Assembly: GCA_026395755.1 (NCBI GenBank)
Contig: JAPLYC010000021.1
Span: forward strand, 1-35,133
Length of the DNA: 35,133 bases
Source of the DNA: Candidatus Parcubacteria bacterium
GTDB lineage: Bacteria > Patescibacteriota > Patescibacteriia > CAIXNZ01
Direction: 5' to 3'
Within the stretch, counting starts at the first letter, position 1. Each line of letters begins with the position of its first letter. Positions 1-6,453 of this stretch are shown here, one piece after another. The position numbers were made by a program, and so were the translations under genes. A model generated the notes under the pieces. That model made no database searches. It had not been told where the DNA came from and saw nothing but the letters and a program-made list of their open reading frames with translations.

Positions 1-78
1 GGCAGATGCTCGAAAACATGTCCCGCAGATATTGATATATTTACGACTATTAAGGAAATTTTGAAAGTGAAAAAGTAG
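1..78 (+). CDS. hydB: Sulfhydrogenase beta subunit HydB, C-terminal end (partial)
   Basis: Only the last 25 residues are inside the window, ending at the TAG at 76-78. They carry a C-x3-C-P motif (GRCSKTCPADIDI), the end of a CxxCxxxCP 4Fe-4S ferredoxin-type signature, followed by a short helix rich in Lys. This is how the beta subunit of group 3b hydrogenases (related to anaerobic sulfite reductase subunit A) normally ends. That protein passes electrons between the small subunit and the flavin subunit. The identity rests mainly on context: hydG lies directly downstream, then hydD and hydA. Another Fe-S protein cannot be excluded from 25 residues. Confidence 0.65.
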   Translation, partial: GRCSKTCPADIDIFTTIKEILKVKK

Positions 79-161
79 TTCTGTCCGGATGGATTGGTTT
101 AATGATTAATGAATAATTTTTAATTTATAAAAAAGTTTTAATTTTTAATGATTAAATATAT

Positions 162-539
162 ATGGGGGAAGAAAAGGCCATTTTTGATTTAGAGGAAAGA
201 ACTGGCAAATTTGGTGAAGATATAATTGATTTTGCGAAGACTTTGCCTGAAACGATTATAAATAAGCCTTTAATCAGTCAGGTAATAAGGTCTGGGACTA
301 GTTTGGGCGCAAATTACATGGAAGCAAATGGAGCCGAGTCTAAAAAGGATTTTGTGCATAAAATTTCTATTTGCAAAAAGGAGGCAAAAGAAACAATGCA
401 TTGGTTCAGAATGATTGCTAAGGCTAATTCTGATAAAAAAGAAGTTTGCGGGAAGCTTTATCAGGAAGTTCATGAATTAACCAAGATATTTGCAAGGACC
501 TTAAGTACCTGCAGAAAAAATAGTAATAACGATAATTAA
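162..539 (+). CDS. Four-helix bundle protein (S23 / 23S rRNA-intervening-sequence family)
   Basis: A 125-residue, all-helical protein with the family hallmarks: a conserved start of helix 2 (LISQVIRSGTSLGANYMEA, about residues 38-56), then a Lys/Glu-rich helix with KISICKKEAKET and a HWFRM motif. Family members form small homomeric four-helix bundles. They were first seen inside intervening sequences of 23S rRNA, but here the gene stands alone between hydB and hydG. The biochemical role of the family is unknown. The length matches the family norm of about 115-130. There is no clear SD upstream. The gene is probably a casual insertion in the hydrogenase operon rather than a hydrogenase subunit. 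Confidence 0.85.
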   Translation: MGEEKAIFDLEERTGKFGEDIIDFAKTLPETIINKPLISQVIRSGTSLGANYMEANGAESKKDFVHKISICKKEAKETMHWFRMIAKANSDKKEVCGKLYQEVHELTKIFARTLSTCRKNSNNDN

Positions 540-616
540 ACAATTATCACATTAATAATTATTTAAAAATTAGGCATTAAAAATTAGTAATTAGACCGAG
601 CCATTATATATTAACT

Positions 617-1429
617 ATGCTAAACGATTACAAAACCTACAATTGTAAAATAATAAAAATCACCCCCGAGGGTTCTGATTCCAAGACCCTGACTTTAAGC
701 ATGCCTTATAAAGGTTTTACTTTTTTAACTGGTCAGTATGTTATGGTTTCAGTCCCCGGATTTGGTGAAGGGGCAATTTCGTTGACTTCTGATTTTAATG
801 AAAAAAAGTTTTTTCAGCTGACCATCCGCAAAGTCGGTGTCTTGACTTCGGCAGTCCATGATTTGAAATTAGGGGATTTGGTAGGTATCCGCGGTCCTTA
901 TGGCCGGCCGTTTCCGGTTGACCTGGCTAAGGGCAAGAATATTCTAATTGTTGCCGGCGGTATTGGCGTTGAGCCTTTCAGACCATTGATACTTGATGCC
1001 GTCAGAAATCCGAAAAAATACCAGAAAGTTTATATATTTTGCGGCAGCCGCGATGAAAGTACTTTGCTTTATGCCAAAGAATATCCGGCCTGGAAAAAAA
1101 CTTGCGATTTAAACATAACGCTTGATAATCCTAAAACTAAAAAATATACCAAAGGCCAGGTGACAGCTTTGTTTGATATTAAAAATATTCCGGTTGATGC
1201 TTTGGCTTTTATGTGCGGCCCGCCGGTGATGTATAAGTTTGTCATGGCGAAAATGCTGGAGAAAGGATTTAAGCCGGAAAATATCTATGTTTCTTTAGAA
1301 CGCCATATGGACTGTGCTCAGGGTGTGTGCCAGCATTGCGCAGTTGGGCCATATTATGTCTGTAAAGATGGACCGGTATTTTCTTATGCTGAATTACTGA
1401 GTTTTAAATCTTGGCTAAGTCCTATATAG
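617..1429 (+). CDS. hydG: Sulfhydrogenase gamma subunit HydG (FAD/NAD(P)-binding, 2Fe-2S)
   Basis: A 270-residue ferredoxin-NADP reductase-fold protein. The N-terminal FAD-binding barrel has GQYVMVSVPG (39-48) and a SLTSD segment. The NAD(P)-binding Rossmann half begins with VAGGIGVEPFRPL (112-124), followed by the FCGSR and MCGPPVM motifs. The C-terminus carries a 2Fe-2S site C233-x4-C238-x2-C241-x7-C249, the dihydroorotate dehydrogenase K / HydG arrangement. In group 3b hydrogenases this subunit exchanges electrons between NAD(P)(H) and the Fe-S chain, in the cytoplasm. Length and motifs are complete. It follows hydB after an intervening four-helix-bundle gene and lacks an obvious SD. Confidence 0.92.
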   Translation: MLNDYKTYNCKIIKITPEGSDSKTLTLSMPYKGFTFLTGQYVMVSVPGFGEGAISLTSDFNEKKFFQLTIRKVGVLTSAVHDLKLGDLVGIRGPYGRPFPVDLAKGKNILIVAGGIGVEPFRPLILDAVRNPKKYQKVYIFCGSRDESTLLYAKEYPAWKKTCDLNITLDNPKTKKYTKGQVTALFDIKNIPVDALAFMCGPPVMYKFVMAKMLEKGFKPENIYVSLERHMDCAQGVCQHCAVGPYYVCKDGPVFSYAELLSFKSWLSPI

Positions 1430-1564
1430 GTAACTAAAAAGACAAATTAAATTACTATATGTAATATTAAATTTAAAGATTCAAATTGTGCTTTAAAATC
1501 TAAATAACTCTAGTTGAGTGGTTAATTCGATAATTGGCTGCCGATCTGAGCAAGAAACTACTTT

Positions 1565-1963
1565 ATGCAATACAAAAAATATCCCGAGCGTTTTTATCTT
1601 AACACAGCCTCCATGCCGTTTATCTATTTCATGATTATTCCCATTGCTTTTCTGGATTTGTGTCTGATTGTTTATTTGAATGTGTGTTTTCGCTTATATA
1701 AATTACCGCTGATCGAACGTTCGAAATATATAAAGATCGACCGTCAAAAATTACAGTATTTGACCTGGTATGAAAAGATACACTGCGCTTATTGCGGTTA
1801 TGCCAATGGGGTAGCGCATTATTTTACAGTCATTGCCGCGGAAACTGAAAAGTACTGGTGCGGCATTAAGCAGGAGAAAGATCCGAATTTTATTCCGCCG
1901 GAACATCATAAGGATTTTATCGAATTTGGCGATGAAAAGGCGTATAAGAAATTTGAAAAATAA
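1565..1963 (+). CDS. Uncharacterised small membrane-anchored protein with CxxC motif
   Basis: A 132-residue protein. One or two hydrophobic segments span about residues 17-44 (MPFIYFMIIPIAFLDLCLIV onward). A conserved-looking soluble part follows: YLTWYEKIHCAYCGYANG (CxxC at about residue 75-78) and, later, ETEKYWCGIKQEKDP with a third Cys. Proteins of this shape, with a WYEK-x-C-xYCxYANG motif and a W-C-x-I-K segment, recur in diverse bacteria with no assigned function. The cysteines could bind metal or form a redox pair, which is inference. The gene lies between hydG and the inserted minus-strand cassettes, so a link to the hydrogenase is possible but unproven. No SD is evident. Confidence 0.7.
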   Translation: MQYKKYPERFYLNTASMPFIYFMIIPIAFLDLCLIVYLNVCFRLYKLPLIERSKYIKIDRQKLQYLTWYEKIHCAYCGYANGVAHYFTVIAAETEKYWCGIKQEKDPNFIPPEHHKDFIEFGDEKAYKKFEK

Positions 1964-1984
1964 TTCGTCTGCTTTTGTCGAGGC

Positions 1985-2014
1985 TAACCACTTTCGCTAA
2001 AGCATCAGTGGTTA
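1985..2014. repeat. Intergenic inverted repeat
   Basis: Arms TAACCACT (1985-1992) and AGTGGTTA (2007-2014) are perfect complements around a 14-nt loop containing TTCGCTAAAGC. No T-tract follows on the plus strand. It resembles the dispersed palindromes found elsewhere in this window. Confidence 0.4.
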
Positions 2015-2027
2015 AGCTTTGGTGGAT

Positions 2028-2058
2028 AAAAAAAGCCCGTCGCAGTGAAGCAACGGAC
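2028..2058 (-). terminator. Intrinsic terminator of the 80-residue orphan gene
   Basis: Read on the minus strand, GTCCGTTGC pairs with GCGACGGGC (one G-U pair and one mismatch-tolerant position) around a 6-nt loop, followed by seven T. It lies about 15 bases past the stop codon of the gene at 2074-2316. Confidence 0.8.
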
Positions 2059-2073
2059 TTGGATGCAGTACTT

Positions 2074-2316
2074 TTAAATTGCCTGAATGGACATGGGGAT
2101 AAGCTGAGGCAGTGGTTGTTTGTCTATGGCCTCGGTAACCACACAGCCATTTTTTTTCAGCTTAGCGACTTCGTTCACGGTGAGCGGGACGGCTATGCAC
2201 CCCGGTTCCACCGGAAACATTTTCCTTGTGTAAATGCCGCTTTTGATCAGGGCATTCATCACGGCCGCAGTGCCTCCAGATTTACTGACATGAAATATTT
2301 TCAGTTTCATAACCAT
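2074..2316 (-). CDS. Orphan protein, 80 aa, function unknown
   Basis: An 80-residue protein beginning MVMKLKIFHVSKSGG, with a Cys at about position 40 (VEPGCIAVPLTV) and another near 57 (KKNGCVV). No family is recognised. The gene is nonetheless convincing: AAAGGAGG lies 7-8 nt before the ATG at 2316, a consensus promoter lies upstream (2342-2370) and an intrinsic terminator lies just after the stop. The repeated pattern of short strands and charged turns suggests a small soluble alpha/beta domain, which is speculative. It is transcribed against the surrounding hydrogenase genes as a single-gene cassette. Confidence 0.72.
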   Translation of the reverse strand: MVMKLKIFHVSKSGGTAAVMNALIKSGIYTRKMFPVEPGCIAVPLTVNEVAKLKKNGCVVTEAIDKQPLPQLIPMSIQAI

Positions 2317-2341
2317 GCGTTATCCTCCTTTCGGATTATAT

Positions 2342-2370
2342 ATATTACCATATAAATAGAATCTTGTCAA
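2342..2370 (-). promoter_or_regulatory. Sigma-70-type promoter for the 80-aa orphan gene
   Basis: On the minus strand: TTGACA (2370-2365), a 17-bp spacer, then TAATAT (2347-2342). The SD and the ATG at 2316 follow within about 30 nt. Confidence 0.8.
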
Positions 2371-2399
2371 GCCAGTAATTTATTCTTTAAAAATAGTAT

Positions 2400-2432
2400 A
2401 AAAAAAGCCCGCCGGTTGGTGTTCCGGCAGGC
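2400..2432 (-). terminator. Intrinsic terminator of the 125-aa orphan gene
   Basis: Minus strand: GCCTGCCGG, an 8-nt loop, then CCGGCGGGC and a run of seven T. It sits 10 bases after the stop at 2442. Confidence 0.85.
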
Positions 2433-2441
2433 TGTTGCGCC

Positions 2442-2819
2442 TCAGCTGAACCTGTCAATGAGGTGCATCTTGGCCACCACCTTCTGGTAGTGACAGGGTA
2501 TGGCGTCGAGGTCAAAACCGTTTGGCAGATAGGCGTGAGCCAGAAGAGCGGCTTCATTGATCTCCCAGACACGGAGGCAATCGTTGTGGGTGCAGGCGAT
2601 GTTGACTTTGCCGTTTTCCGTCTTTACCCAGTAGCCGATGCTGCCCCAGATGATGCCGGCATAGGCGAGGTCATGCTCCGAGTGAAGGAATCCGAGCTTT
2701 TCCATCAGTTCCAGATTGGTCAGTTGTAATGCTTTGATTTGACTGGACCATCGGGAAATCCCGGAAGTCGTGGTTCTTCCCCTCGTAAAACACAATTCCA
2801 GCATCAAGCTTTGTGACAT
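2442..2819 (-). CDS. Orphan protein, 125 aa, possible compensated frameshift near N-terminus
   Basis: An open frame of 125 codons with AAAGGAG before the ATG at 2819, a consensus promoter (2875-2903) and a terminator at 2400-2432. The C-terminal two thirds (LELMEKLGFLHSEHDLAYAG onward, then VWEINEAALLAHAYLPNGFD) look like a normal globular protein. The first about 30 residues in this frame are Ser/Thr/Arg-rich and unnatural. Over the same stretch the neighbouring frame reads TKLDAGIVFYEGKNHDFRD, which looks much more protein-like. Either the N-terminus is genuinely odd, or two compensating indels (natural or assembly errors) separate the frames. No family is recognised. Confidence 0.6.
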   Translation of the reverse strand: MSQSLMLELCFTRGRTTTSGISRWSSQIKALQLTNLELMEKLGFLHSEHDLAYAGIIWGSIGYWVKTENGKVNIACTHNDCLRVWEINEAALLAHAYLPNGFDLDAIPCHYQKVVAKMHLIDRFS

Positions 2820-2874
2820 GATAGCTCCTTTCTGTGAGTAAACTATTGAAAAACACTATTTTAGCCATCAATAT

Positions 2875-2903
2875 ATAATAGCATATTTTAACAATATTGT
2901 CAA
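2875..2903 (-). promoter_or_regulatory. Sigma-70-type promoter for the 125-aa orphan, overlapping hypC start
   Basis: Minus strand: TTGACA (2903-2898), a 17-bp spacer, TATTAT (2880-2875). The -35 box shares its first base with the hypC start codon on the other strand, so transcription initiation leftward and hypC translation start share the same bases. Confidence 0.8.
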
Positions 2904-3118
2904 TGTGTTTAACAATACCAGGTAAAATTAAGCGAATTTCAGGCAAAACAGCCGTGATTGAGCAGAATAATAAATTACGCAAGATCAGCCTTGCTATTTT
3001 AGACAAGTTGAAAATTGGGGACTGGATTTTGGTATTAAATAATATGGCGGTTGAAAAAATTTCCAGCTTAGAAGCCAAAAAGATTATTAATTTGTATAAA
3101 TATGAACAATCTAAATAA
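2903..3118 (+). CDS. hypC: Hydrogenase maturation chaperone HypC
   Basis: A 71-residue HypC/HupF-family OB-fold chaperone, which together with HypD assembles and delivers the Fe(CN)2CO unit to the large subunit. The start is set at 2903 because family members begin M-C-L-x-I-P-G, and Cys2 is the catalytic iron ligand exposed after Met removal. A TTG six bases earlier would bury it. MCLTIPGKI and the GDWILVLNNMAVEKI segment (G-D-x-V-L-V-x-x-G-x-A-I in relatives) are both present. It overlaps the EamA transporter gene by 17 bases. There is no SD. Confidence 0.93.
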   Translation: MCLTIPGKIKRISGKTAVIEQNNKLRKISLAILDKLKIGDWILVLNNMAVEKISSLEAKKIINLYKYEQSK

Positions 3119-4013
3119 AGGTTTAGCGCTTGTCTTAGGCAGTGCTTTAATTTCCGGAGTGTCAATCTTTTTAAATAAGTTTGCTGTTTCGGCCATCAGT
3201 AATTCTGATGTTTTTACTACTGTTAAAAATTTGGCTGTCGGTTTGGTTTTAACTGGATTGATTTTACTGCCTATTTATTTCAGTAAGTTAAAAAATCTCA
3301 AAATAGGTGAGTGGCTGAAATTATTTTTAATCGGTTTTATCGGCGGCAGTATCCCTTTCCTGTTATTTTTTAAAGGTTTGAGTATGACCAACGCCAGCAG
3401 TGCTGCATTTATCCATAAGACTCTTTTTCTTTGGGTAAGCTTTTTGGCCGTCTATTTTCTCAAAGAAAAACTGGGACGTTTGCAATATTTTGCCTTAGCC
3501 TTATTATTCCTGGGTAATTTCACTATGCTGGGTTTCAAGATGTTTAGTTTATCGCAGGGTGAATTATTGGTTTTGGGTGCAACCTTAATGTGGGCCATTG
3601 AATTTGTAATTGCCAAAAAAGTCCTAGCCAGTGTACCCGCGGAAATAGTAGCCTGGGCCAGAATGTTTTTCGGCGCAATTATTCTTTTGAGTTATTTGGT
3701 TTTTAGCGGCCAAACCGCGAGTTTGATATCTTTAAATTCCGGCCAATGGTTTTGGGTGGCCATCAGCAGTATCTTGCTTTTAGGTTATGTGTTTACCTGG
3801 TATAAAGCTTTGGCCAAACTGCCTGTAGTCGTTGTTACCTCTGTTTTAGTTTTGGCTTCGCCGATTACCACGTGTTTGGAATTAATTTATAGTCATAAGA
3901 TTAATAATTATCAAATAGGCGGCAGTGTTTTGATTGTTACTGCGATAATTTTGATTTTTTATTCATTAAAAAAATTAAATGAAAGCCCCATTGTCAGCCA
4001 GCAATTCAATTAA
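3102..4013 (+). CDS. EamA/DMT-family transporter
   Basis: A 303-residue polytopic membrane protein with ten predicted hydrophobic segments in two EamA repeats: repeat 1 about residues 5-145, repeat 2 about 155-290. Repeat ends carry the typical A-A-F-I-H-K/L-F-L-W pattern in the first half and WAIEFVIAKKVL opening the second. DMT-superfamily permeases export or import small metabolites such as amino acids; the substrate cannot be read from the sequence. It sits translationally coupled between hypC (17-nt overlap) and the next gene (35-nt overlap), so it belongs to the hyp/hyd operon. A nickel, cofactor or metabolite role tied to the hydrogenase is only inference. Confidence 0.88.
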   Translation: MNNLNKGLALVLGSALISGVSIFLNKFAVSAISNSDVFTTVKNLAVGLVLTGLILLPIYFSKLKNLKIGEWLKLFLIGFIGGSIPFLLFFKGLSMTNASSAAFIHKTLFLWVSFLAVYFLKEKLGRLQYFALALLFLGNFTMLGFKMFSLSQGELLVLGATLMWAIEFVIAKKVLASVPAEIVAWARMFFGAIILLSYLVFSGQTASLISLNSGQWFWVAISSILLLGYVFTWYKALAKLPVVVVTSVLVLASPITTCLELIYSHKINNYQIGGSVLIVTAIILIFYSLKKLNESPIVSQQFN

Positions 4014-4758
4014 CGGAGTCTTGCGCTGCGGAAAATATGCTTTTATGCCCAATTATTATGCTTATTGCGGGCCTGATAAGAATAAGACTTTATTTGAATA
4101 CTGCAGTCAAAACTATTACGAACCGACTTTGAATCGGATTTTATCTGAATTTGAGGTTATGCATCCGTATCTAAAATTAATCGCCGGTAATAATTATTTG
4201 AAAGATGAATTTGCACCCGAAGTAGTTGAGGCTTATTGGTTGGGCAATCAGCTAACCGAAGGGGTTAATATTAAAAATTTGTATCGTCATTTTACTGAAG
4301 ATAAAAATTTAAAAAGTAAGATAAAAAAAAGTACCATTGATAAAGTTTTAGGCTATGTGCCTGAATTGGCCAAGCCGCATCATAATTTTCATGTCATGAA
4401 TATCTGGCTGCGGGCCGGTAAGGTGAATATTAAACACACCTTAAAATCAATTGATGAATGCCGGATTTCCTGGGGTAAAGTTAAGGAAATTAAAAAATCT
4501 TCAGTTATTGTTGATTATCAGCCTTTGATTATTTTTAATGATAAATTAGCGTCTGGTGAGATCATATCCAGGGAAGTCTTGACTCAATTTAATGATCAGG
4601 GATTTGTAAACAATATAAAGATAGGGGATATTGTTACTATTCATTGGGGCTGGGTTTGTGAGAAAATAAATTCCGAGCAATTAAAAAATTTACAAAAATA
4701 TACCAGGGAAAGTTTGGCTATTTTTAATCAACAGGCTAAAGAATTTTTGTATGCTTAA
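3979..4758 (+). CDS. Hydrogenase-cluster protein of unknown function (DUF6390-like)
   Basis: A 259-residue soluble protein. The N-terminal part contains VLRCGKYAFMPNYYAYCGPD (about residues 14-33), a signature I associate, with moderate certainty, with the DUF6390 group found near hydrogenase genes. The middle has PHHNFHVMNIW. The C-terminal third ends with a beta-rich domain whose IGDIVTIHWGWVCEKI segment is reminiscent of the end of HypC-like OB folds. It overlaps the transporter upstream by 35 bases and hydD downstream by 8, which indicates coupled expression with the small subunit. A role in cofactor assembly or metal insertion is inferred from position only. The exact start is uncertain: an internal ATG at about 4045 is possible but would remove the RCGKYAF motif. 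Confidence 0.7.
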   Translation: MKAPLSASNSINGVLRCGKYAFMPNYYAYCGPDKNKTLFEYCSQNYYEPTLNRILSEFEVMHPYLKLIAGNNYLKDEFAPEVVEAYWLGNQLTEGVNIKNLYRHFTEDKNLKSKIKKSTIDKVLGYVPELAKPHHNFHVMNIWLRAGKVNIKHTLKSIDECRISWGKVKEIKKSSVIVDYQPLIIFNDKLASGEIISREVLTQFNDQGFVNNIKIGDIVTIHWGWVCEKINSEQLKNLQKYTRESLAIFNQQAKEFLYA

Positions 4759-5542
4759 GAAAACAAAAAAACCATCCGTCGCCATTTTCGGGCTGACTTC
4801 CTGCGAAGGCTGCCAGTTCGCGATTTTGGATTTGCATGAGAAGTTTTTAGAATTGACTAAATACATAGATTTAGATGAATTCCGACTGATTGAGGATGAA
4901 AAGGAGCGTTCGCATTATGATATTGCTTTTATTGAGGGTAATCCTGTGACAACTGAGAACCTGCATATTTTAAAGCGCATCCGTAAAATATCAGATGTGG
5001 TGGTGGTGCTGGGTAATTGCGCTGATCTGGGAGGCGTCTGGGAAATTAAAAATTATCACGATTATAAAAAGCTTGGCTGTTATGTATATAAGACATGCAA
5101 AACCTTGGAGAATAGGGAAGTGATTGAAGTGCCTAAGGCGATTAAAGTTGACCTGGTAATCCCTGGCTGTCCGATCAATGCTCAGAATTTTTTAGACCTG
5201 GTTTATTCCGTACTAAATAAGAAACCCTGGGGTTTATTCCAAAATCCGGTTTGCTGGGAATGCCAGATTAATAAAAATCCCTGTTTGTTGCAGCAGGGCA
5301 AGATTTGCTTGGGCCCGATTGCTTTGGCCGGCTGTAATGCGGTCTGTTTAAATTCTCGTCAGGAATGCTGGGCTTGCCGGGGGATATTAGATCAGGCTGA
5401 TGAGAAAATCAAGAATTTAATAAAGATCATGCAAAATCATGGCTGGAGTCTGGCTGAAATACTGGAGAAAATGGAATTTTTCGGAGCGCGTGATCGAATT
5501 GAAGCGGCCTTACAAAAGCCGGAAGATAAGAAAAAAAGTTAA
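4751..5542 (+). CDS. hydD: Sulfhydrogenase delta (small) subunit HydD
   Basis: A 263-residue NADH dehydrogenase 20 kDa / F420-nonreducing-hydrogenase-type small subunit. Proximal 4Fe-4S cluster ligands are visible as C18-E-G-C21, C90 (GNCADLGG) and C140 (IPGCPIN). Eight further cysteines between 168 and 209 (CWEC, then C178, C186, C195, C199, and CWAC) can hold two more 4Fe-4S clusters, as expected for group 3 hydrogenases. It relays electrons from the NiFe site in HydA to HydB/HydG. There is no Tat signal, in keeping with a cytoplasmic enzyme. It overlaps the upstream gene by 8 bases and is followed by a terminator. Confidence 0.93.
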   Translation: MLKKTKKPSVAIFGLTSCEGCQFAILDLHEKFLELTKYIDLDEFRLIEDEKERSHYDIAFIEGNPVTTENLHILKRIRKISDVVVVLGNCADLGGVWEIKNYHDYKKLGCYVYKTCKTLENREVIEVPKAIKVDLVIPGCPINAQNFLDLVYSVLNKKPWGLFQNPVCWECQINKNPCLLQQGKICLGPIALAGCNAVCLNSRQECWACRGILDQADEKIKNLIKIMQNHGWSLAEILEKMEFFGARDRIEAALQKPEDKKKS

Positions 5543-5561
5543 GACAAATTGTTATAAAGGC

Positions 5562-5587
5562 TTGGACACCTTTGGTGTTCAAGTTTT
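5562..5587 (+). terminator. Intrinsic terminator after hydD
   Basis: TTGGACACC pairs with GGTGTTCAA around a 3-nt loop, followed by GTTTTTG. It ends the hypC-hydD transcript. Confidence 0.7.
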
Positions 5588-5600
5588 TGTGCTCAAATCC

Positions 5601-5628
5601 TTGACAAAATAAGTTTTCTATGTAAAAA
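5601..5628 (+). promoter_or_regulatory. Promoter of candidate small RNA
   Basis: TTGACA (5601-5606), a 16-bp spacer and TAAAAA (5623-5628). The -35 box is consensus, the -10 weaker. Transcription would start near 5635. Confidence 0.6.
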
Positions 5629-5634
5629 TCCATT

Positions 5635-5786
5635 TGCGTACGGGAAGCCTGATTTGCGGTTCCTCCTGCAAAAAAGGTAACCTGTTCGCACCCTCCTTTA
5701 ACCCTCGTTGGATTTTCCTTGTGATCGGCAAAATTGGCAAGGGTCCACACGAGGCTGGGAGAGCGCCTGCGGCTCTCCCTTTTTTA
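5635..5786 (+). ncRNA. Candidate structured small RNA, about 150 nt, no family recognised
   Basis: A promoter (5601-5628) and a strong intrinsic terminator (5757-5786) bracket about 150 nt without a convincing ORF. Hairpin A: GGTTCCT (5658-5664) with AGG-T-AACC (5675-5682). Hairpin B: CCTCGTTGGA (5703-5712) with TCCA-C-ACGAGG (5744-5754), enclosing a second helix CCTTG/CAAGG (5717-5721 / 5738-5742). The linker between A and B contains ACCCTCCTTTAA (5690-5701), which is complementary to the AAAGGAGG SD used by the orphan genes here. I could not match it to tmRNA, 6S, SRP or RNase P RNA signatures. Confidence 0.5.
5757..5786 (+). terminator. Intrinsic terminator of candidate small RNA
   Basis: Perfect 8-bp stem GGGAGAGC / GCTCTCCC (5757-5764 / 5772-5779) with a 7-nt loop, then seven T. 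Confidence 0.88.
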
Positions 5787-5787
5787 A

Positions 5788-5853
5788 TTACGTAAAGCGT
5801 ATAACGTCTATCGGTTACGATGCCCGTTTCGTTAGGCGTCAGGCGTTGTTCGT
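5788..5853. repeat. CG-dinucleotide-rich intergenic repeat
   Basis: The stretch is packed with ACG/CGT words (ACGTAAAGCG, TATAACGTC, TCGGTTACG). It contains GTTTCGTTAGGCGT at 5826-5839, which recurs exactly, inverted, in the repeat at 25549-25640. It does not code. Confidence 0.55.
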
Positions 5854-5884
5854 AAAAAAGACGAGAATGAATCTCGTCTTTTTA
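5854..5884 (-). terminator. Intrinsic terminator (bidirectional) after 123-aa membrane protein
   Basis: AAAAAAGACGAGA / TCTCGTCTTTTT hairpin with a short loop. T-runs follow on both strands, so it can stop the minus-strand gene at 5907-6278 and any rightward transcript. Confidence 0.85.
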
Positions 5885-5906
5885 AATCGGTCAGATACAG
5901 CTTTGC

Positions 5907-6278
5907 TTAGTGGTCGTCATCAATCCTGTTTTGACTAATATCACCTCCACCTCCACTGTTCCAACCCAATTTATCAGACAGCCACATAAATGGCCGTAGA
6001 CATATGAAAGTTATGATGACCAGACTCAAAAACCAGATAAACGGAGTAAATCCATAGCCTTCATACGCTGGCATGACTTTAGCCATGAAAAACAGGTAAG
6101 CTAAGTTACCAAGTACCAGCGAAAGTAACAGCCACCAGATTGCTTGTAAGGTTTTTTTTATATAATCCTGTTCAGTCATATTCATCACTATGTGGATGAA
6201 TATGAAGATCGGGATTGATAAGTAGGCTGCCCCGCAAAATACTTCGAAATCAGTGCCAATGGTTTTGAGGTAGAGCAT
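5907..6278 (-). CDS. Orphan membrane protein, 123 aa
   Basis: AAAGGGGGG lies just before the ATG at 6278. Three hydrophobic stretches are visible: about residues 14-32 (FCGAAYLSIPIFIFIHIV), 47-65 (IWWLLLSLVLGNLAYLFF) and 79-96 (FIWFLSLVIITFICLRPF). The C-terminal tail is polar with a GGGG run and an Asp-rich end (RIDDDH). No family is recognised. It is a single-gene cassette with its own promoter (6335-6363) and terminator (5854-5884), oriented against the hydrogenase genes. Confidence 0.7.
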   Translation of the reverse strand: MLYLKTIGTDFEVFCGAAYLSIPIFIFIHIVMNMTEQDYIKKTLQAIWWLLLSLVLGNLAYLFFMAKVMPAYEGYGFTPFIWFLSLVIITFICLRPFMWLSDKLGWNSGGGGDISQNRIDDDH

Positions 6279-6334
6279 GTTTCCCCCCTTTGGTTAAAAG
6301 GACTATTATTTTGTGCCTAGATAGAACTATTTAT

Positions 6335-6363
6335 AAAATACTACTTTTAGCAATATTTTGCAA
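6335..6363 (-). promoter_or_regulatory. Promoter for 123-aa membrane protein
   Basis: Minus strand: TTGCAA (6363-6358), a 17-bp spacer, TATTTT (6340-6335). Both hexamers depart from consensus at two positions or fewer. Confidence 0.6.
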
Positions 6364-6396
6364 AAGGCTTAAGGATAACCTTTATTTGAAATTATT

Positions 6397-6424
6397 AGCC
6401 CCCGCACCGAATGGTGCGGGGGCT
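6397..6424. repeat. Strong GC-rich palindrome
   Basis: Perfect 12-bp inverted repeat AGCCCCCGCACC / GGTGCGGGGGCT with a 4-nt loop. No T-tract adjoins on the minus side, so it is not a classical terminator, though it lies downstream of the 58-aa gene. The word AGCCCCCGCACCG recurs in the hairpin at 33267-33302. Confidence 0.65.
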
Positions 6425-6453
6425 GACGCGGGGGACGACGCATGGACCGTGAA

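Noticed and set aside
1975-2355. 126-codon plus-strand open frame
   Set aside because: It runs through a hairpin, a terminator and the SD/promoter of the minus-strand 80-aa gene; no SD and odd composition.
5427-5750. 107-codon minus-strand open frame across the hydD end and the candidate sRNA
   Set aside because: It overlaps the hydD coding region and the terminator at 5562; AAAGGAGG is present at 5692-5699 on this strand but no start codon of this frame is correctly spaced after it.
5635-5786. SRP, tmRNA, 6S or RNase P RNA as identity of the candidate small RNA
   Set aside because: None of the conserved sequence blocks of these RNAs could be located; left unnamed.
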